64,000 nt of DNA from Stenopsyche tienmushanensis (Eukaryota; Arthropoda; Insecta; Trichoptera; Stenopsychidae): assembly GCA_008973525.1 (NCBI GenBank), contig WACJ01000402.1:868001-932000 (forward strand), given 5' to 3'. Positions 61,466-64,000 of the stretch are shown one piece after another. Each line of letters starts with the position of its first letter. Within the stretch, counting starts at the first letter, position 1. The notes under the pieces were generated by a model, which did not search any database, was not told the DNA's origin, and worked only from the letters and a program-made list of their open reading frames with translations. Made by a program: the position numbers and the translations under genes.

Positions 61466-62048
61466 AAAAGGCAATGCATAAAATCAACGTTCTACAATAC
61501 AAAGTATTGTAGTCTTTAATATGTAGCCAAAATATAGATAAACTTTTAAACTGAACGAGAGAAAAATGAAACTCGAAGTAGTAGTTGAAGCGAAAGAGAG
61601 TGAGAATCGTTTGTAGTTTCCTGTCTCTGTTCTGGGTGGGTGTTGTGGTCCTCACGTATAAAACTCCGGGAGAGTAGGAATGAGAAGAGTAGAAGTGGGC
61701 AAAAGCAGTCTCGTCGAATGGAATCTGAAATTGCTGATTACAGGAGGAGTAAGAGGATTCTGTGCAAAAGATGATCCCACTATCTTCAACATCCTATGGC
61801 ACATAGAGAAGAACATCTCTTGCTGCTCTAACGGCGACTCATCTCCATAATTAGGTATTACAAAAGACCGAAACCAATACGATTACCATAGAGAAATCAG
61901 TCTTCCTTGTGGTAACTCGCCTCCTCTGGAGAGCGCGATGTGAAAGGGGCGGCCCCCGGGATTGAAAGACTGATAGAAGACACTCTGCGTTGTTTGTCTG
62001 AGGGCACCCGGGTCAGATCGTCTCAGCAGTGCCTTGTGGAGCCGCGAT
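61466..62048. other. Unidentified sequence between the LTR-like repeats
   Basis: GAGAGTGAGAATCGTTTGTA at 61597 repeats GAGAGGGAGAATCGTTTATA at 61297. The segment at 61900-62040 is GC-rich. No protein-coding frame was recognised. Confidence 0.5.
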
Positions 62049-62133
62049 TACTGTGTGTATACGTAGCATAAAGCAGCCAGTAGACCCTTGCCTATTTTAT
62101 TATATGCTACACAAACACAGCTTAATCTTTTAG
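62049..62133. repeat. Right copy of the direct repeat pair (LTR-like)
   Basis: Matches 61375-61465 with scattered substitutions and a few small gaps. It ends about 670 bp upstream of the DNAL4 start codon, so it could lie close to that gene's promoter. Confidence 0.6.
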
Positions 62134-62806
62134 CTTACAATTTCCATTTTATGAAAAGTGAATTGGAAAAAAAGACAAATACAGACAGAATGCGAGTCTT
62201 TAAAAAACCCCGTTTCCCATCTTGAGGGGTTGGTTTCTTTACCCGCCCCTTTGAAAGCCATTGTCTTTTGCGTTTTTTATTTGCGTATAACACCCATTTT
62301 TCATCTTCAGTTACAAGATAGTGTAAATCGGTTGTTACTTCTCTTTATCGATTAAATGTCGTGCGGTATCCACACCCCCTGTTTTAGGATATTTTTTTTT
62401 TATAAAATAACGTTCTCTAGATGTTAATGGACTAACAAAATATACAATACATGTTGTCAAAAGATGGCTGAGACACAATTGATGGTCAAAAAGTAAGTAT
62501 GAAAAAAAACCCGGCATTCCTAACGGGACAATCTAATAAATATAAATAAACTGTAGTAATAAATGTAATTGAGTATTTTTGCTAAAGAAATGGATGAAGA
62601 TACTTTTCTCGAATATGACTCATGGATTTCATTTCTGTAAGCTATGAACGTGTACGGGGCGAACAATAGTAGCTTACTCCAAACAATGGCTAAAAAAATC
62701 AATCATATCCGTTTTAGTGCGTCGTGTGCTTGTTTTCCGAGCTCTTCCTGCCCTGTTTCTTGTAAATAAATCAATGATCGTTAAATGACACAAAAGAAAT
62801 ACCATT
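62134..62806 (+). promoter_or_regulatory. 5' flank of DNAL4
   Basis: AT-rich interval that must hold the DNAL4 promoter and 5' UTR. No clear TATA, initiator or X-box motif was identified by eye. Confidence 0.4.
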
Positions 62807-63889
62807 ATGGCGGAAGGAGAGACTGTCCACAAGGAGAAAATCGTTCATACATATCCTCTGGTCAGGGTAAGTTTTCCTATGCAATTTATGTAATATGAAT
62901 TGATCGGAAAATCTGCATCAAATTTACATTTTTTCCAATTTAATTTTCTTTTCAAAAGAGAAAAATGTTTAAAAATAATGTTAAATATGCTAATTTAATA
63001 TACTACATTAAATAATCATTGATGAGTTTTTTATATACGCCAAACACATGATTAATTTGTAATTTTTGTATGCTGTTTAAACGCACAACATTACTTGAAA
63101 CATAATTAATGATTTATTATAGCGTTAATAAATGATAATCGTCATTTGATGGTCGATTGCATTTAAATATAAATGGCAGAATTTATAAACAATCTATTTG
63201 AAAGCCGGACGTTAATAAAAGACTTTTTTTTCTATTCAAATTGAGTAATTATGGATACGCTTAGAGCAATATTGAGATGAATCTCATAGAATTGTCCGAT
63301 TGCTTAATGACCATATAGATTATAAGATGAACGCTTTGTATATTTGAGGAATTTGCACGATAAATACTTTTAATTTGAAGCGTTAAAGACGTTCAATTCA
63401 TTTGAATCAGTGCAATTACATTAGAAAGATTCTACGCTTTTAAATTGAGAATGTATTTGTTTTCATTAGTGTTCTAATTCAAGAAAATGTAAGCATTATC
63501 GTTAGACGCATGCTTTATATTATGAAATATATTCAATCCCATTGTATAATATGATCTGAAGCCGTGAGAGATGTGCACGCGTTGCAATTATTATGCAATC
63601 GTCATTATATTGTACTGAAACAATTTAAATATTTTCCCAGCATTCGGACATGCCCGAAGAGATGAGGATCGAAGCCACTGAGCTGAGCGTAACGGCGTGT
63701 GAAAAATTCGCAAGCAACAACGAGCACGCGGCCAAGATGATAAAAGAGACGATGGACAAGAAATTCGGGCCGAGCTTTCACGTCGTCGTCGGCGAAGGCT
63801 ACGGCTTCGAAGTATCATACGAGGTCAAAAATATACTCTATCTATATTTCGGCGGAAACCAGGCGATATGCATTTGGAAATGCTCATGA
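62807..63889 (+). CDS. DNAL4: Dynein light chain 4, axonemal type (DNAL4), 2 exons, complete
   Basis: Seen: exon 1 at 62807-62866 (MAEGETVHKEKIVHTYPLVR) ends at a GTAAGT donor. Exon 2 at 63641-63889 follows a TTTTCCCAG acceptor and begins HSDMPEEMRIEATELS. Together they give 102 residues; the family is about 105. The LC8-fold features are present: ACEKF, the KMIKETMDKKFGPSFHVVVG helix-strand unit, GEGYGFEV, and the C-terminal YLYFGG....CIWKCS. The HSDMPEEMR block and this C-terminus separate DNAL4 from LC8 (DYNLL). Known of the family: a light chain of axonemal dynein that binds the intermediate/heavy chain tail in cilia and flagella, so expression in testis or ciliated neurons would be expected. 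A likely poly(A) signal ATTAAA is at 63934-63939. Confidence 0.96.
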
Positions 63890-64000
63890 TATCCCCCCCC
63901 GTTTACCGCCATAATTTTATACAAAAACGCCTAATTAAATATACACCATAGCCGTATTTAACAATGATATATTTACATTTAAACATTGCAAACAGTGATA

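Noticed and set aside
63100..63640. Searched the DNAL4 intron for a further exon.
   Set aside because: The two exons already give a full-length family protein with consistent phase, and the intron is AT-rich with no open frame of interest.

Overview
This window looks like nuclear DNA from an insect. Four protein-coding genes have compact GT-AG introns and insect/animal-type products: an FTSJ3/Spb1 rRNA methyltransferase, a Bax inhibitor-1 protein, a FUS/cabeza-family RNA-binding protein and a DNAL4-type dynein light chain. The rest is AT-rich and full of degraded DNA transposons of kinds common in arthropods (hAT, Tc1/mariner, pogo-like, piggyBac-like). A degenerate GGTTAGGTTAGG stretch resembles the insect telomere motif. 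The order cannot be decided from what I see. No tRNA, rRNA, CRISPR or prokaryotic feature was supported.

Positions 1 to about 38,800 form a gene desert. I find no intact host gene there; the longest open frames are 60-160 codons without recognisable domains. It is a layered set of mobile-element remains: hAT elements with 8-bp target duplications, including one inside another; internally deleted hAT copies; a mauritiana-type mariner relic; several Tc1/mariner relics encoding fragments of a GGHLNDVIFH-type transposase; a family of pogo-like elements built from TTATGCG blocks; and short TTAA-flanked elements. Two or three short GC-rich patches also occur.

Positions 38,800 to 64,000 hold the genes. 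Spb1/FTSJ3 runs on the minus strand (38,856-43,665, 11 exons). Bax inhibitor-1 runs divergently on the plus strand (44,251-48,300, 5 coding exons) from a shared 585-bp intergenic promoter. The cabeza/FUS gene runs on the minus strand (50,132-59,081, 8 coding exons) and converges on Bax inhibitor-1. DNAL4 is at the right end on the plus strand (62,807-63,889, 2 exons). I assembled all exons by matching splice sites, intron phase and family sequence. All four reading frames close without an internal stop, giving about 882, 235, 505 and 102 residues.

The most interesting signals lie in gene structure. The FUS-family gene needs a 32-nt microexon to stay in frame. Its last splice donor contains an in-frame TGA, so keeping the final intron would remove the C-terminal PY nuclear-import signal. 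The Spb1 gene appears to use one GC-AG intron, and only its two transposon-filled introns are long. The shared Spb1/BI-1 promoter carries a CCAAT box and a TGACGTG motif like an unfolded-protein-response element.
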